Shown piece after piece: positions 20,963-32,800 of a stretch of 64,000 nt of DNA. The notes beneath the pieces were generated by a model. The model made no database searches. It was not told the DNA's origin and saw nothing but the letters and a program-made list of their open reading frames with translations. The stretch is taken from contig CM075943.1 of NCBI GenBank assembly GCA_038030265.1, positions 310,001 to 374,000 of the forward strand. The letters run 5' to 3'. The DNA comes from Corythucha ciliata. Its lineage: Eukaryota; Arthropoda; Insecta; Hemiptera; Tingidae. The translations under genes and the position numbers were made by a program. The stretch's first letter is position 1. Each line of letters starts with the position of its first letter.

Positions 20963-23900
20963 GCGAATTTGCCATTTTATTCTCCATTTTACCCCCCCCC
21001 CCCCAATTATTTTTTTCCCCACAATTTTACCTACACGGGTTTCCCACTTTTATAGCCTTGAATAATCGTTGTTTCCTGCTTTTTTCGCCTTTCTGCGCTT
21101 TCAAAAAGCTGGGCACATCTCAGTTTTACCAAAGAACAGAAAAATGACGTTTTTTTTTTCTTAATTTTATTTACAAAGTTGCATCTTGGCCACTTCGCGA
21201 CTAAAGTTTCCTTTATAGCTTTAAAGTATTCGTATAAAAAATTCTAATTAGAGGCTATAGAAGTGTGGAAACGACAATTTTCTGCTTCTGACGGCAAGTT
21301 GCTGCCTCAAAATGAGAAAACGGGATAATTCATTGCTTTAAGCGCCAAAAAATCGCTAATTTGCTGCTAAAAATAAGAAAAAGTGCTAATTCATGGAAGA
21401 AATTGAGAAAAATCTCTCATCAGCAGCTAAAAACAGGAAAAATACTAATTCATTGCAAAAATTCGGAAAAATCGCGAATTCGCGGTTGAATTGAGATAAA
21501 TCGCTAATTCAAGGCTAAAATTGTGAAAAATCGCTAATGCGTCGCTAATTCATCGATAAAATTGAAAGGAAGCGCTGAAGGGAGGAAAAAACGCTAATTC
21601 GCGGCCAAATTAAGAAATACCTTAAGGTAATGCGCGGCGAAAATTGGTAAAAACTCTAATTCGTGGCTGAAAATGTAGAAAAACCTGTAATTAGCGGGCT
21701 TCAATGAAGAAAAACGCTAATTTGCGGTTAGAATAAAGAAAAAGGGCTAATTAAGGGGGAAATTAGAGGAAACTTGTTATAGCTCACAGACAATTGAAAA
21801 AATGACAAACCACGGTTTGCGGTGGAAATTTTGTGGAAAATTAGGAAAAAGCGGTAATTTACGGCAAAAATTGAGAAAATTCGCGGCTAAAAAAGAGACA
21901 AATAGCTGATTCACTGATGCAATTGAGAAAAATCGCCAAGTGTAGGAAACATGCTAATTTGTTGTTAAAATGGAAAAAAAAACGCCATATCGCGGCTTTA
22001 TTCAGATCAGTGAATTTATAGGGGCGCCGGTAGCAGATACACCCGGGGGCGCCAAATTCCTAAAGCCGGATCAAGATCTGAATCCTATGAGAGGGGGGGG
22101 GGGACAATGCTGATGTTTTTTCTACAGGTAACTCTAAAACGGCGCGTTCTACAGAAGCATCTTCTTTGCACATTTTTCAATAATTGTTGCATCGTGGCAC
22201 GTAGCGATACTTGAAAATCTTGTTTTTTTTTTGTTTTTTTTAATTAATTTGAATTTGAATGTCCATGATCATGATTGACATCGAATGTATATTATAACGC
22301 ACGTGTGTGCTTGTGGCTTCACTACACTCCAACTATTGAATCATGTACTCATGTATTAACCATTGCAATTATTTTATTCGAGTTTTACTCGAGTCTACTC
22401 TACGTCAGTTCGCAAAAAATCCGCCAGTTGCACAGAGTTGAATCTTTGCGAGGCCAATAGCCATGATACAATATTATTTGTATTAAATAATAATTGTTAA
22501 AAAATCATGAAATAAGCTGATCTTCGCTCCCGAGGATCTTTTTCGTTACCCCTTTTGCGTGAAACGCCTGTACAGACTCACCTTCCTCACTTAGCGAGTT
22601 GTTAATTATGAACTACAGATTTGTGATTGTGCCCCTCCCTGCGTTTTCTCGACGCGACGCTTTGGAAATAATAATGACACTGATTCATGCTTCCCGACGA
22701 TTGATTTTACATACATATAACGACGGCGCCAACCAAAACAGACGAGTAATTGCGCTGGAATATTCAAACCGAGAAACTGTGAAAATGAGATTGTTGGCGC
22801 CCCGCTTCATTCTTTCTTCATAACTCACACTCGGTTACTAATTTTACCTTATGAGCGAGAAGTTCATTTTGTTTACACACCGTATTTTTTGTACGTGTAT
22901 TGTACGCCGCCGGCCGTTGCCTGGGGGCTTGGCAGGGGGAAAAAATCCTCATAACTCTATTAAATGGTCTTGCAAAAAAAAAACACTTGTAACAAGTAGC
23001 AGAACAAGGTGCACAAAGACGATTCTGTTTGGGTTTACGCCCTTCACTTTCCCAACTTTCATTTTAAAAAAATAAATAAATAAGGAGAGACAGAAAGGGT
23101 TGGCTTGGCAGGTTTCCCAGTCGTGGTGAAAAAGGGATGCGTGTCCCTTCAGGTATTGTGTACACAGTTTTCCAGCAATAAATAAACTCCCACTTTCTGT
23201 GATGCCCAGTCCCGTACCATCAGACTCAAGGGCTAGGGTCTATCTCTCTCTTATCCTCCCCCCCTACCTTCCCGTCATTTCATAGACCTCGCTCCGTGCA
23301 ACAATATGATTAAACTTACCCAGTAATCACTCTCAACATATAATAAGAGTTTCCCGAGCGTGAGGTTTCTCGCAAAGGCGAGGCCCTATCCGGTAGTATA
23401 ATCCATTTTTACGCTCCAAGCTGCGTTGTTGGATGAGGAAACATTTCTTACAAAACTCTGTAAAACGTACACTCACATCCACACACCCACTTTTCACAGT
23501 TTCAAGTATAAACGTGTAAAAATTAAAATCTCCACCCCCACCCACCGCCCTTTTTTGTACTTTTCTATGAACGCCAAAGACGTACCTTTTCAATTGAAAA
23601 ACGCACTCCTTCTTGATGCTTAGTTCCTGAGGGACTGAAAACTTTTTTCCTCCTTGATCACACCTAAAGTTTATCACTGAAGTGTGTAGGAGAGCTATTT
23701 CTGTAAATGTTTACAAAGAGAGATAAAACCGAACAAAAGATAAAAAAAACACTAAAAAAAAAAAGTTTCCGTTTATCTTCAACCTCCTCTTTGAAGTAAA
23801 AAGTTTTTATTACATCCCCTCTTTTTTTTTCTTCTTAGGAAGAAGATGACCGTATTCACAGTCGTGACTCAAACTCAAGCTGAGCATTTGCTTGTTTCGA

Positions 23901-24560
23901 TTCAAAACAGACGATTCATGAATAAGAATGACAGATTTAAGGTCATTTGACTGAATATTCAGCCTAAAGCCTTGAACGGAGGAAGTTTCATATTAGAAAG
24001 AGGGGAAAAAGTGATTACCAATAGCGTGGGTTTGAAAATTTACTCCCGTTAGATCTCACTGCAATCGCTTTGAGACATTGTGTCCAGGAGCTTACTGTAG
24101 AAGGGGTGAGGGGGGGCGGACCGCTCCGGGCCCTCCGAAAAGCTTAAACCCGAAAAAATCAGGATTTTTAGGATCTATATTCATGGATGTAGGTATGTGA
24201 ATAAATTGCACGGTTGGAGGTTGGACAGCGATTTTGCTCCCTTCTACGAATTTCAGTCTCTATCAGCAAAGAGTTTGGGCTGAATATTCGATTGAGCCCC
24301 CGAGAGCGCGCTTCTAGTGGCTCAAATTTTGGAAATTTCGCGCATTCTTGAAGGAAAATTCGAGGCTAAAATAGATACAATACACCGTCCCCTGTTTCGT
24401 TATAGGTCCTTGAGCGCACTAATGTACTAATCGTCAATGTGCAACTTGCTGACGCGCCAAAAACTTTGGGGGAAAAAAAACGCTAGTATTCGTGGCTAGA
24501 ACAGCGAGAAAGCGCTGATTCGTATGGTCTCACGATCCAACTCCCAGGGGGAAAAAAAAA
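20963..24560. other. Non-coding: diverged repeat blocks, no recognisable gene
   Basis: Minus-polarity ~30-bp repeats fill about 21290-22010, and weaker minus-polarity traces occur at about 24330-24560. A GC-rich string at about 22020-22070 resembles an hAT-type end on the minus strand. From 22110 to 24300 nothing coding, no RNA gene and no terminal repeat was identified. Short open frames show no family features. Confidence 0.5.
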
Positions 24561-24965
24561 TGTGAAAAAAATCGCTGATTCACGTTGTATGGAGGCCATT
24601 CTACGGCGAAAATGTAGAAATCAACGCTCCTCCACATCTGGGATTATCGCGTGGGTGTGGCGTCCGCGGTGGTCGCGGCGTTCCATTCCCTTTGCCATTG
24701 CCGGATGGTGGCGGCTAGTGTGCAAGTTTTGGTGTATTCCACGGCCTCGAGCGTGACCAGGATAGGCAGCGATGAGGAAACGGCGTTGGAGACTGCGTAC
24801 CCGTCGTCGTCCAGTCTGACGACGCCAGTCTGTATGTGACCACCATAGAGCGTATAAGATGCAGGTCGCTCTTATATAATAAAAAGTATTTTCTCGTGTT
24901 TCACACCAAAAACTGAGCGACTTGCATCTTATATCTGATGACCCCGACACAAATCTCTGTTTACC

Positions 24966-25643
24966 GTGAACAACGAGCCCCAAAACGAAGTCATCGGACG
25001 CGTCGCAGTCAAAGTTCCTCCCGATAATCGACCCGATTTATGGTTACGCCAAGTCAAAGCCAACTTCCGGCTCGCTGGCATCACATCCGACGACACCAAG
25101 TTTAACCACATCGTCGGCAACCTCGACCAGGACGTCATGGAACAAGTCAGTGACATTATCAACTCACCGCCGGAAGTACAAAAGTTCGACGCGATTACTA
25201 CTCGGCTCGTAGGAGTTATCACAGACAGTGCTGAACAACGCATAAAACGACTCCTCACAGACCTCGAACTTGGTGACCAACGCCCAACGCAACTTCTTCG
25301 TGCCATGCGACATTTAGTCAACAACTCGGTATCTGACGAACTACTCAAAACTCTTTGGCTTCAGCGGCTGCCTCACAACATTCACGCCACCCTAGCAGTC
25401 AGCGAAGGAAATCTCGATAAATTGGCAGAACTCGGCGATAAAGTGATCGAAGTCGGATCTGAACCTCGAACGATCTGTGAAACTTTCTCCCTCGCCCTCG
25501 CCATTCAAGACCTTACATCTCGCTTTGAACGCATCGAAGCTCGACTACTTGAACGCGGCCGTCCCGTTTCTCGAAACCGTTCCAATCGTTCAAAATCTCG
25601 ATATGCCCACCGGTCGACGCCGTTCTTCTCTCGACACCCCTAA
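24966..25643 (+). pseudogene. Gag of protease-less derivative, copy 1
   Basis: The frame opens at a GTG at 24966 with no in-frame ATG nearby; an original ATG may have mutated. The capsid-like domain has NFRLAGITSDDTKF and LWLQRLPHNI, homologous to the Gag at 16332-17186. It ends with an arginine/serine-rich region. Compared with copy 2, a 10-base insertion near 25607-25616 shifts the frame. Gag therefore terminates at 25643, while the zinc region continues in the next frame. Confidence 0.83.
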
Positions 25644-26106
25644 CTCGTGCTTCTATCACGCCACGTTTGGAACCAAGGCACAGAAATGTACCGGCACCCC
25701 TTGCCCTCACTACCGGGAAACTACCGGCCCACCCATTCACTGCCGTTTCCGACGACTCGCTCCCGACAAATTGAAAATCGCGAAAGACGAATTTCAGGTG
25801 ATGCTCGACATGGGGATATGCCGCCCGTCCAAATCACCTTGGGACAGTCCTCTTCATCTCACGTCGAAAAAAGGTGGCGGATGGCGTCTTTGCGGCGATT
25901 ACCGAGCCTTAAACAGAGTCACGAAACCCGACAGGAACCCTATGAAGCACATTCATGACCACGCCAACAACCTCAGCGGCAAAAAACATTTTCTCGACAC
26001 TTGACCTCACCCGGGCGCACAATCAAATCCCCGTATCTCCCGCTGACGTCGAAAAAACCACAATAATCACACCGTTCGGATTATTTGAGTTTCCTCAAAT
26101 GATGTT
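25630..26106 (+). pseudogene. Gag zinc region fused to RT, copy 1 (no protease)
   Basis: One continuous frame reads the Gag Cys/His motif (CFYHATFGTKAQKC, then PCPHY) directly into the RT N-terminus (TGPPIHCRFRRLAPDKLKIA). It continues through CGDYRALN. In the complete relative at 16088 about 540 bases encoding the protease lie between these. A frameshift at an A6 run near 25982 moves the rest of RT ([24 protein letters not shown]) into another frame until the gap at 26107. No catalytic YxDD box is readable here because of the gap. Confidence 0.82.
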
Positions 26107-26606
26107 NNNNNNNNNNNNNNNNNNNNNNNNNNNNNNNNNNNNNNNNNNNNNNNNNNNNNNNNNNNNNNNNNNNNNNNNNNNNNNNNNNNNNNNNNNNNNN
26201 NNNNNNNNNNNNNNNNNNNNNNNNNNNNNNNNNNNNNNNNNNNNNNNNNNNNNNNNNNNNNNNNNNNNNNNNNNNNNNNNNNNNNNNNNNNNNNNNNNNN
26301 NNNNNNNNNNNNNNNNNNNNNNNNNNNNNNNNNNNNNNNNNNNNNNNNNNNNNNNNNNNNNNNNNNNNNNNNNNNNNNNNNNNNNNNNNNNNNNNNNNNN
26401 NNNNNNNNNNNNNNNNNNNNNNNNNNNNNNNNNNNNNNNNNNNNNNNNNNNNNNNNNNNNNNNNNNNNNNNNNNNNNNNNNNNNNNNNNNNNNNNNNNNN
26501 NNNNNNNNNNNNNNNNNNNNNNNNNNNNNNNNNNNNNNNNNNNNNNNNNNNNNNNNNNNNNNNNNNNNNNNNNNNNNNNNNNNNNNNNNNNNNNNNNNNN
26601 NNNNNN
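26107..26606. other. Assembly gap, 500 N
   Basis: Exactly 500 undetermined bases, the usual placeholder for a gap of unknown size. It begins inside RT of the copy-1 derivative, so the element's 3' half is hidden or missing. Confidence 0.99.
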
Positions 26607-28600
26607 TTTCCATATATTGTAGGCAAATTACCAAATTGGCGCTTATGCCAAGTTTAAACTGCGAATTTCTCCATTTTAGCCGCGAATGAGTGCTTTTTGT
26701 CAACTTTAACAACAAATTAGTGCTTTTCGCCGCAAATTAGCAACTGATTAGCGGGGTAATCCCCCCCCCCCACCTTATAGACATAAATATGCGCTTTCCC
26801 CCAACTTTAGCAGCAAAATAGATTTGGTATCCTGTGAATCAGCGATGTTTCTTCAACTTTCCTCGAGTTGGCGTTTTCCACAATTTTAGCTGCAAATTAG
26901 CGATTTTTTCTAGCGGTTTACTCAGTATGAGCTAAAAATTACTCAATATTAGCCGTAAAATTCTCGAAATGTTTACCACAAATTAGCATTTTTTGTTCAC
27001 CGTAACCATACTCTGCGGAATAAAGATTTCGTCTCAGTTTTAGCCGCGAATTTGCGAGTTTTTCACTCATAGCCATAAATTAGCGCTTTTTCTCAATTTT
27101 AGCCTCAAAGTCTCCCGAAGAAGCCGCGAATTAACGTATTTCCAATTTTTTGACGCAAATTTAAATTTGTCTCAATTTTAGCCGTAAATTAGCGCTTTTT
27201 CGTAATTTTAGCAGTGCAGTAGCTATTTCTAGCCCGTGTATTAGCGAATTTTGTTCATTTTAGCCACGAATTGGCGTTTTCCGATATTTATACTGCAAAT
27301 CGGCAATTCTTCCATTTTTGACAGTGAATTAGCACTTTTTGTTTCAATTTAGGCTGAAAATTAACTTTTCTCTTTATTCTAGCCAGAATAATTACTGATT
27401 TTCTCTATATTAGCCGCAAATTGGCACCGCATGGGTAAATTTTTTCCATTTTAATTATATGTAGAATAGGGCTTCATCTCAGTTCTAGCCATGAATCAGT
27501 GTTTTTTCTTTTACTTATAACCATGAATTTGCCGTTTACCTCAATTTTAGCCATGAAGTTGTTGTCAGAAGGCGGAATTAAAAATTCCAACACACTTTAT
27601 CCGCGATTATTTGCCTCAATTTTAGCCGTGAATTCGCGTTTTTTGCAACTTTAGCTGATTTGAAGCGTTTCTATAATCTGTGAATTCGCGAATTACCTTA
27701 ATTTTTCAGTCACGAATTCGTGATTTCCTCAAATTTTAGCCGGGAATAACACTTTTTCCCAATTTGAGCTGAAAACGAGAGTTTTTATTTCTTTATGACA
27801 GGCTAATTATAGTGAATTTTTCAATATTAGCTGGTTTTTTTTTTACACTTCAGTCCCACGGTAGCATTTTTCCTTTAATGTTTGCTATGGATAAGCGTTT
27901 ATTGTTTAGTTTTAGCCTCGAACAGAAGCTACGCATTTGCGTTTTGTCAATTTTTCAAAGTTTAGTGACTTTGTGGGTCGCGCTCTCTTCGGTATACAAA
28001 ATGACGGCCAACAAAAAATTTAGAGATTTTTTTTATAACGACAATGACAAATTGGGAAAATACGAACTCGCGATCAAACTGACTTATGTTGTTTTTGTAA
28101 CATAATATTTGTTATTTTTAAAAATAAAAATTGAGGTTTGTTAGCTGTTGGCACGCTACAACTTTAATTAATTTTGGCCAAGGGTTAGCGCTTTTAATCA
28201 ATTTTAGCAGTGCAGTAGGGATTCTTTCGTTTGTCTTGTGATTTTCCTCCATTTTAGCCACGATTTGGCGTTTTCCTCATTTTCAGCTGCAGTTTAGCCA
28301 TTTCTTAGCAGCCAATTAGAACTTTTTTCTCAGTTTGAGTTGAAAATTAGTGTTTTTCTTAAAGTTGGCCCCGCTAATTAATATTTTTGTCAATTCTAGC
28401 CGCGTAGTTTTTTTAGGTTTTAGCCCGCGTGAGCAATTCTTTTCTACGGATTAGCGCTGTTTCTCTGTTTGAGCCTCGATTCTTTCAGAAGCTATACAGA
28501 TTTTCGTTTTCTACGGCTATACGGATTTTAGCCGCGAATTAGTGATTTTTCTTCATTTCAGCAGTGAATTAGCGTTTTCTGATAATTTGCAGCGAATTAG
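26607..28600 (+). repeat. Degenerate ~30-bp repeat array, plus polarity
   Basis: One of the longest blocks of the family (core TTTTAGCCGCGAATTAGCG). A C run occurs at about 26761-26770. About 27825-28150 is poorer in recognisable monomers and holds a 97-codon open frame without family resemblance, probably chance. The LTR element at 28610 inserted at its right end. Confidence 0.78.
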
Positions 28601-28609
28601 CACATTATC

Positions 28610-28728
28610 TGATGTAGATCGACTACAGTTTAAACAATAATTAAAAAATAACATACGATTTTAAAGGAATATACTTTTTGGAAGTTACCGCGTTTATGGT
28701 TAATCTTTTGAGTGACTAGAATACTACA
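28610..28728 (+). repeat. 5' LTR of the 2,993-bp Gypsy element
   Basis: 119 bases with TG...CA ends, followed by GTTTAGCGACG. This resembles the GTTGGCGACGAGG that follows the LTR at 41467-41624 and may be the primer-binding region. Confidence 0.92.
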
Positions 28729-28758
28729 GTTTAGCGACGTTTTGGGCATCTTGGAACC

Positions 28759-29361
28759 ATGTCACCCAAGAAAACGGTTACCCACTCGGCCCACAAAAGA
28801 AATGATGACGAATCGTTCAATAGTGGAAGGATGGAGGGAAGAACTCCAAGTTTCAATATCAGTGTGTTGAAAGAATTTAATGCGGATGGTGGTGACGACT
28901 GGAGCACCTATGAAGAGAGGCTGGAGCAATTTTTTGTTTTGAACTCGGTAGAAGAAGAAAAAAAAGTGTCAATTTTGATAACAGTGATGGGTGCGGAGAC
29001 GTATTCTTTGCTTCAAGACCTCTGCCACCCGAAAAGACCTTCAGAATTGTCCTACGAAGATCTATGCAACGTCTTAAGAAAACAGTTCGTATCAGAGAAT
29101 TCTCAATTCAGGAAAAGGAAAGAATTTCACGAACTTCGACAAAGTGACGGAGAAACTGTTAGTTCGTGGTTTCGTAGAGTAAAAAAAGGAGCGATAGGGT
29201 GTGGTTACGGATTTCATTTAGAAGAGTTTTCGAAGGATAAGTTCGTCTGTGGATTGTGTCACAGTAAAATCTTTGATCGACTCTGCGAAGAAAATCCGAA
29301 GGATAAAAATTTGATCGACTTGTACGAGGAGGACAATAATTTTCGAAGCTGGACTTTGTAA
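28759..29361 (+). pseudogene. Gag fragment
   Basis: Starts at ATG 28759 shortly after the LTR. It encodes a capsid-like domain (FNADGGDDWSTYEERLEQFF, then FRKRKEFHELRQSDGETVSSW) typical of Gypsy Gag. It breaks off near 29336 without any zinc knuckle and runs out of frame into RT sequence. The join looks like an internal deletion that removed the Gag C-terminus, protease and the first part of RT. Confidence 0.82.
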
Positions 29362-30600
29362 AGGCTTATAATCACTTGGAATTAGACGAGGAATCGAAAA
29401 TGCTGCTGGCTTGGTCCACTCATAAAGGTATTTTCAAACCACACCGTCTCCCTTTCGGGACGAAGCCAGCTGTGGCTATACTTCAAAAAGTAGTGGAAAA
29501 GTGTCTGCAAGGCTTGTCGGGAGTAATAAACTTTCTGGATGACATCATTATAACGGGAAAATCTCGGGAGGATCACTTGAACAATTTGCGTTCAGTTTTT
29601 CAAAAATTGAAAGATGCTGGGTTCAGACTGAATCTGCAAAAGTGTGAGTTTGTATGTTGGCCACATAATAAATTGTACCGGAATTAAAAAAGATCCTGAG
29701 AAAATCAAAGCTTTAAGCTCGATTCCTCGCCCCGAAAATTCGTCTCAAGTCAAGTCATTCCTCGGTTCTATTAATTATTACGGTCGTTTCATAAAAAATT
29801 TGGCTACAATAGTTAACCCTTTGTATAAATTACTTAGGAAAGGTGAAAAGTTTGAATGGACTGATGAGTGTGAAAGATCGTTTTCCGAAGTCAAACGAGC
29901 TATGCTTTCCGAGGAACTTCTAGTTCAATTCAATCCTGCTTTACCTGTGTCACTGTACTGTGATGCCTCAAAAGTCGGAATAGGAGCTGTTTTACTCCAC
30001 AAGTTTCCAGATGGGAGTGAAAGACCTATAGCATTTGCTTCGCGGGTGATGAATACCGCTGAATCAAATTATTCAATGATTCATAAGGAAGCGCTAGCTA
30101 TTTACTGGGGTCTTCAAAAGTTCTACCAGTACTTAATGGGGAGAAATTTTCTTTTGGTAACGGATCACAAACGGTTATTGGCGTTATTCGGTGAAAACAA
30201 GGGCATACCGGAAATGGCTGCTGGTCGACTTCAACGTTGGGCACTTTTTAAGTCAGGGTTCGATTACTCCATTAAGTACGTTAGGAGTGAGGACAATCTA
30301 GCGGACGGTTTCTCGCGGCTGCCTCTGTGTATCTCAAGTACAGAAAAGGATATAACCGAATACGTTGACCTTGTTGAAAACGATCTGCCTTTAAGCAGTT
30401 CTCATTTAAAAATTGATACTAGAAGAGATCCCATTCTGAGTAAAGTATTATGTTACGTTCGAGATGGTTGGCCAAATCAAGTGGATGATTCTTTAAAGCC
30501 GTTTTTTCTGAGAAAGCTTGAACTCAACGTGGAAAATGGAATAGTCATGTGGGGATATCGCGCTGTTATTAAAAAAAAAATTCAGTTTTTTTTTTGTTAA
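29337..30600 (+). pseudogene. RT (C-terminal half) and RNase H
   Basis: RT resumes at KLDFVKAYNHLEL and reaches the catalytic box INFLDDIIITG in the frame ending 29687. A frameshift near 29655 moves to the frame ending 30600. That frame has the RT thumb (FLGSINYYGRFIKNL), RNase H (YCDASKVGIGAVL, HKEALAIYWG, VTDHKRLLALFG) and the start of the integrase leader. The frame is lost again at an A9 run near 30575. RT would be inactive without its N-terminal half. Confidence 0.87.
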
Positions 30601-31432
30601 AGGAATTACATTCTTCTCATTTGGGCATGAGTAAAATGAAGTCTCGTGCGCGCTCATATTTTTGGTGGCCTTCTCTCGATAGCGATATTGAAGAGATCGT
30701 AAGAAACTGTGCGCCGTGTATGGCAGTAAGAAATGAAAACAGTAAAATGCCGGTGAAGCCTTGGAGCGATACAAGTGGACCTTTCGAAAGGGTTCATGTC
30801 GATTTTTTCGGGCCGCTCAGGTCTAAAATGTTCCTTTTAATTACCGACGCTTACAGTAAGTGGCCAGAAATTTTCGTGATGAATAAATGTGATTCAAGGG
30901 CAACGATAGAAAAATTAAGGGAAGTTTTCGCAAGATTTGGTCTACCAAAGGTTTTGGTAAGTGACAATGGGCCTCAATTCACTTCAGGAGAATTTGAAGA
31001 ATTTTGTAAGAAACCACCCGGCGAGCAATGGAGCAGCTGAAAATAGCGTAAGATCGGCTAAGACAGCGCTCTATAAATTTTTGACCGAGAGTGAAAAACA
31101 AAATACTAGTTGGAATACGCTACCTTTTTCACTACAGAATATCTGAACATAGTGTAACTGGAAAAACACCAGCATCGATGATGTTCGGGAGAGAACTTAG
31201 GTCCGGGTTGGATTCGATGCATGAAGTTTCAAAAAGGAGGTCACAGGAATTCAAGAGGAAAACACAATGGGTTGAATTTCAAGAGGGAGAGAGTGTATAT
31301 GTTCGGGGCTACAGAGCGAATTCCATAGGAAAGAAGTGGATAAAAGCCCAAATAAAACAAGTCTTAAGAGATCGAACGTACATTGTAGTCTGTGCGGACT
31401 CCGGATTGATATGGAAGCGACACGCCGAGTAA
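30594..31432 (+). pseudogene. Integrase, frameshifted and shortened
   Basis: The zinc region HSSHLGMSKMK to NCAPC is followed by core strands VHVDFFGPL and VSDNGPQFTSGEFEEF in one frame. The glutamate region (HPASNGAAENSV) is in another, and a C-terminal SH3-like tail (GESVYVRGYR) in a third. Between the second Asp and the Glu the usual roughly 35-residue spacing is shortened by about ten residues, so the DDE site cannot be normal. The tail ends at 31432, just before the purine tract and 3' LTR. Confidence 0.84.
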
Positions 31433-31483
31433 ATTTTAAAAGCAAATCAGAGTTGGTACAAACGGTCTTGAAGGGGAAGAAAA

Positions 31484-31602
31484 TGATGTAGATCGACTAC
31501 AGTTTAAACAATAATTGAAAAATAACATACGATTTTAAAAGAATATACTTTTTGGAAGTTACCGCGTTTATGGTTAATCTTTTGAGTGACTAGAATACTA
31601 CA
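31484..31602 (+). repeat. 3' LTR of the 2,993-bp Gypsy element
   Basis: Matches 28610-28728, and is followed by TTATC and then by resumed AT-rich repeat-like sequence. Confidence 0.92.
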
Positions 31603-31762
31603 TTATCTATTCTCTTTTTTTTTTATTAATAGGCGATTTTTCGCCTTTTGAGTTGTGAAATGGCCATTTTGGTCCAGTTTAAACTCGAATTAGCGTTGTT
31701 TTTCGCAATAATTGCCACGAGTTTTGTTCACTTGTACAGCTTTGTGTACTTGCAGGCTAGGG

Positions 31763-32376
31763 CTCTCTCTCTCTCTCTCTCTGCGGAACTCCTTAAGATG
31801 TGGCCAGTACCTAGACCTTTTTGCAGGCCTTTACCTGGCCTGTACACCATCTTTGGCCGCGGATATCGCTCAACTCAACCCGTTAGCCACGGCTGCTGGC
31901 CAGCCAGCCGCGCCCGAGAGAGACCACGCGGAGGTGGGTCTTTTGAGCTGAGGATGCTGGCTTCCGCCATGGACCGAAACCGGACAGGGAAGAGAACCCT
32001 GCCCGGGTTGCCCGAGTAGGGAACCCTACTCAAGCATGGCCGGTCCCAGCCCTCTTCGCTCCAGCCAGGAGCGGAAGAAGGCCAGGAGGCGGCCATACGC
32101 CCGCCGGTCTCGGACAAGAGCCGAGTCTTCCGGTGGGCCTCCACTCCCCCATGTCGCCCGCCGCAGATCCCCGTGGAGGCTGCAGCGACGAAGCACATGG
32201 TCGGCGGTCTCCTCCTCGTCACCACAAGGGCATGTTGGAGAGTCCCGCCGCCGGAAGAACCACAACTTGGCGTTAAACGAGCCGTGTCCAGTCAGGATTT
32301 GCATGGCAGCGTGCTCAAGGGTGAACCACTTGGCCGCTGCCAGTCTCGTCCGAACGTCGGGCTCTGTATAATCCAT
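31763..32376 (-). mobile_element. R1-like LINE, 3' end with C-terminal zinc motif
   Basis: On the minus strand the frame 32376-32026 has LTGHGSFNAKLWFF followed by CPCGDEEETADHVLRRC. This is the cysteine/histidine motif that ends ORF2 in R1-clade LINEs. About 240 bases of untranslated sequence follow, down to a (CT)10 tract at 31763-31782 (AG on the element strand). The element stops abruptly at about 32376, so this is a 5'-truncated fragment. It may be the same family as 34805-36090. Confidence 0.75.
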
Positions 32377-32399
32377 TTTTGTGCAAAGTTTCCATCCGC

Positions 32400-32800
32400 T
32401 AGCATCATTTTTGCGGCAGTTGTGCTAACAACGAATTCGGAACTTCTACCTCCCACCATGACTACCCTTCCCTCTCCACTTTTTCGAAAAATGAAAACGT
32501 CAATCGAAGGCTGTTATTACACCGGGCTTTTGTGCCAAATATGGTGTCACAAAGTTAGGTTATACTGGTGAATGGTGGCGAAGAAGTGGAAACTATAGAA
32601 CGTTGAAATTAAAAGTATTTGTATTTTCGTTGAGTGTGAAATACAAAATACTTTTGAAAATGTATTTCAAATAAAAAGCCCAAAATACTTTCAAAAATGT
32701 ATTTTGAATACAGAAATACAAATACTTTTCCAAAAGTATTTAAATACAATTACAAAATACGTACGTATCTAATAAATACGTCAAGTATCTTGCCCACCCC
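32400..32800. other. AT-rich spacer, nothing recognised
   Basis: No gene seen. About 32600-32790 is rich in AAAATACTTTT-like strings in both orientations (AAATACAAAATACTTTTG and related), a low-complexity palindromic tract. Confidence 0.45.

Larger units (their letters stand above)
24830..26106 (+). mobile_element. Protease-less Mag-like Gypsy derivative, copy 1, ends in an assembly gap
   Basis: A probable 5' LTR tail with a TATA-like TTATATAATAAAA and an 18-bp stem (24854-24871 with 24915-24932) precedes a primer-binding-like TGATGACCCCGAC at 24936. This is close to the TGGTGACCCCGA of the element at 16274. Gag and then RT follow, and the N run begins inside RT at 26107. No 3' LTR is seen beyond the gap, where ~30-bp repeat starts at once. 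The LTR start is not resolved. Confidence 0.72.
28610..31602 (+). mobile_element. Complete but internally deleted Ty3/Gypsy LTR retrotransposon
   Basis: Two 119-base LTRs, TGATGTAGATC to AATACTACA, at 28610-28728 and 31484-31602 differ by about two bases. A TTATC target duplication lies at 28605-28609 and 31603-31607. A purine tract AAGGGGAAGAAAA precedes the 3' LTR. Total length is only 2,993 bases because the Gag C-terminus, protease, the N-terminal half of RT and part of integrase are missing. It is clearly non-autonomous. Confidence 0.93.

Noticed and set aside
23333..23677. Minus-strand 114-codon open frame
   Set aside because: No motif, low-complexity flanks and no splice or element context.
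24562..24983. GC-richer open frames on both strands before the Gypsy derivative
   Set aside because: No domain or family motif on either strand; may be LTR or flanking sequence but cannot be assigned.
26081..26715. Long open frames across 26107-26606
   Set aside because: They consist mainly of undetermined bases and carry no information.
27812..28105. 97-codon open frame in a low-repeat pocket of the 26.6-28.6 kb array
   Set aside because: No recognisable domain, surrounded by AT-rich repeats, and only a weak AATAAA-like signal follows. It could be a gene fragment but cannot be supported.
32036..32371. Plus-strand open frames of 111 and 132 codons
   Set aside because: Antisense of the R1-like C-terminal zinc region on the minus strand.
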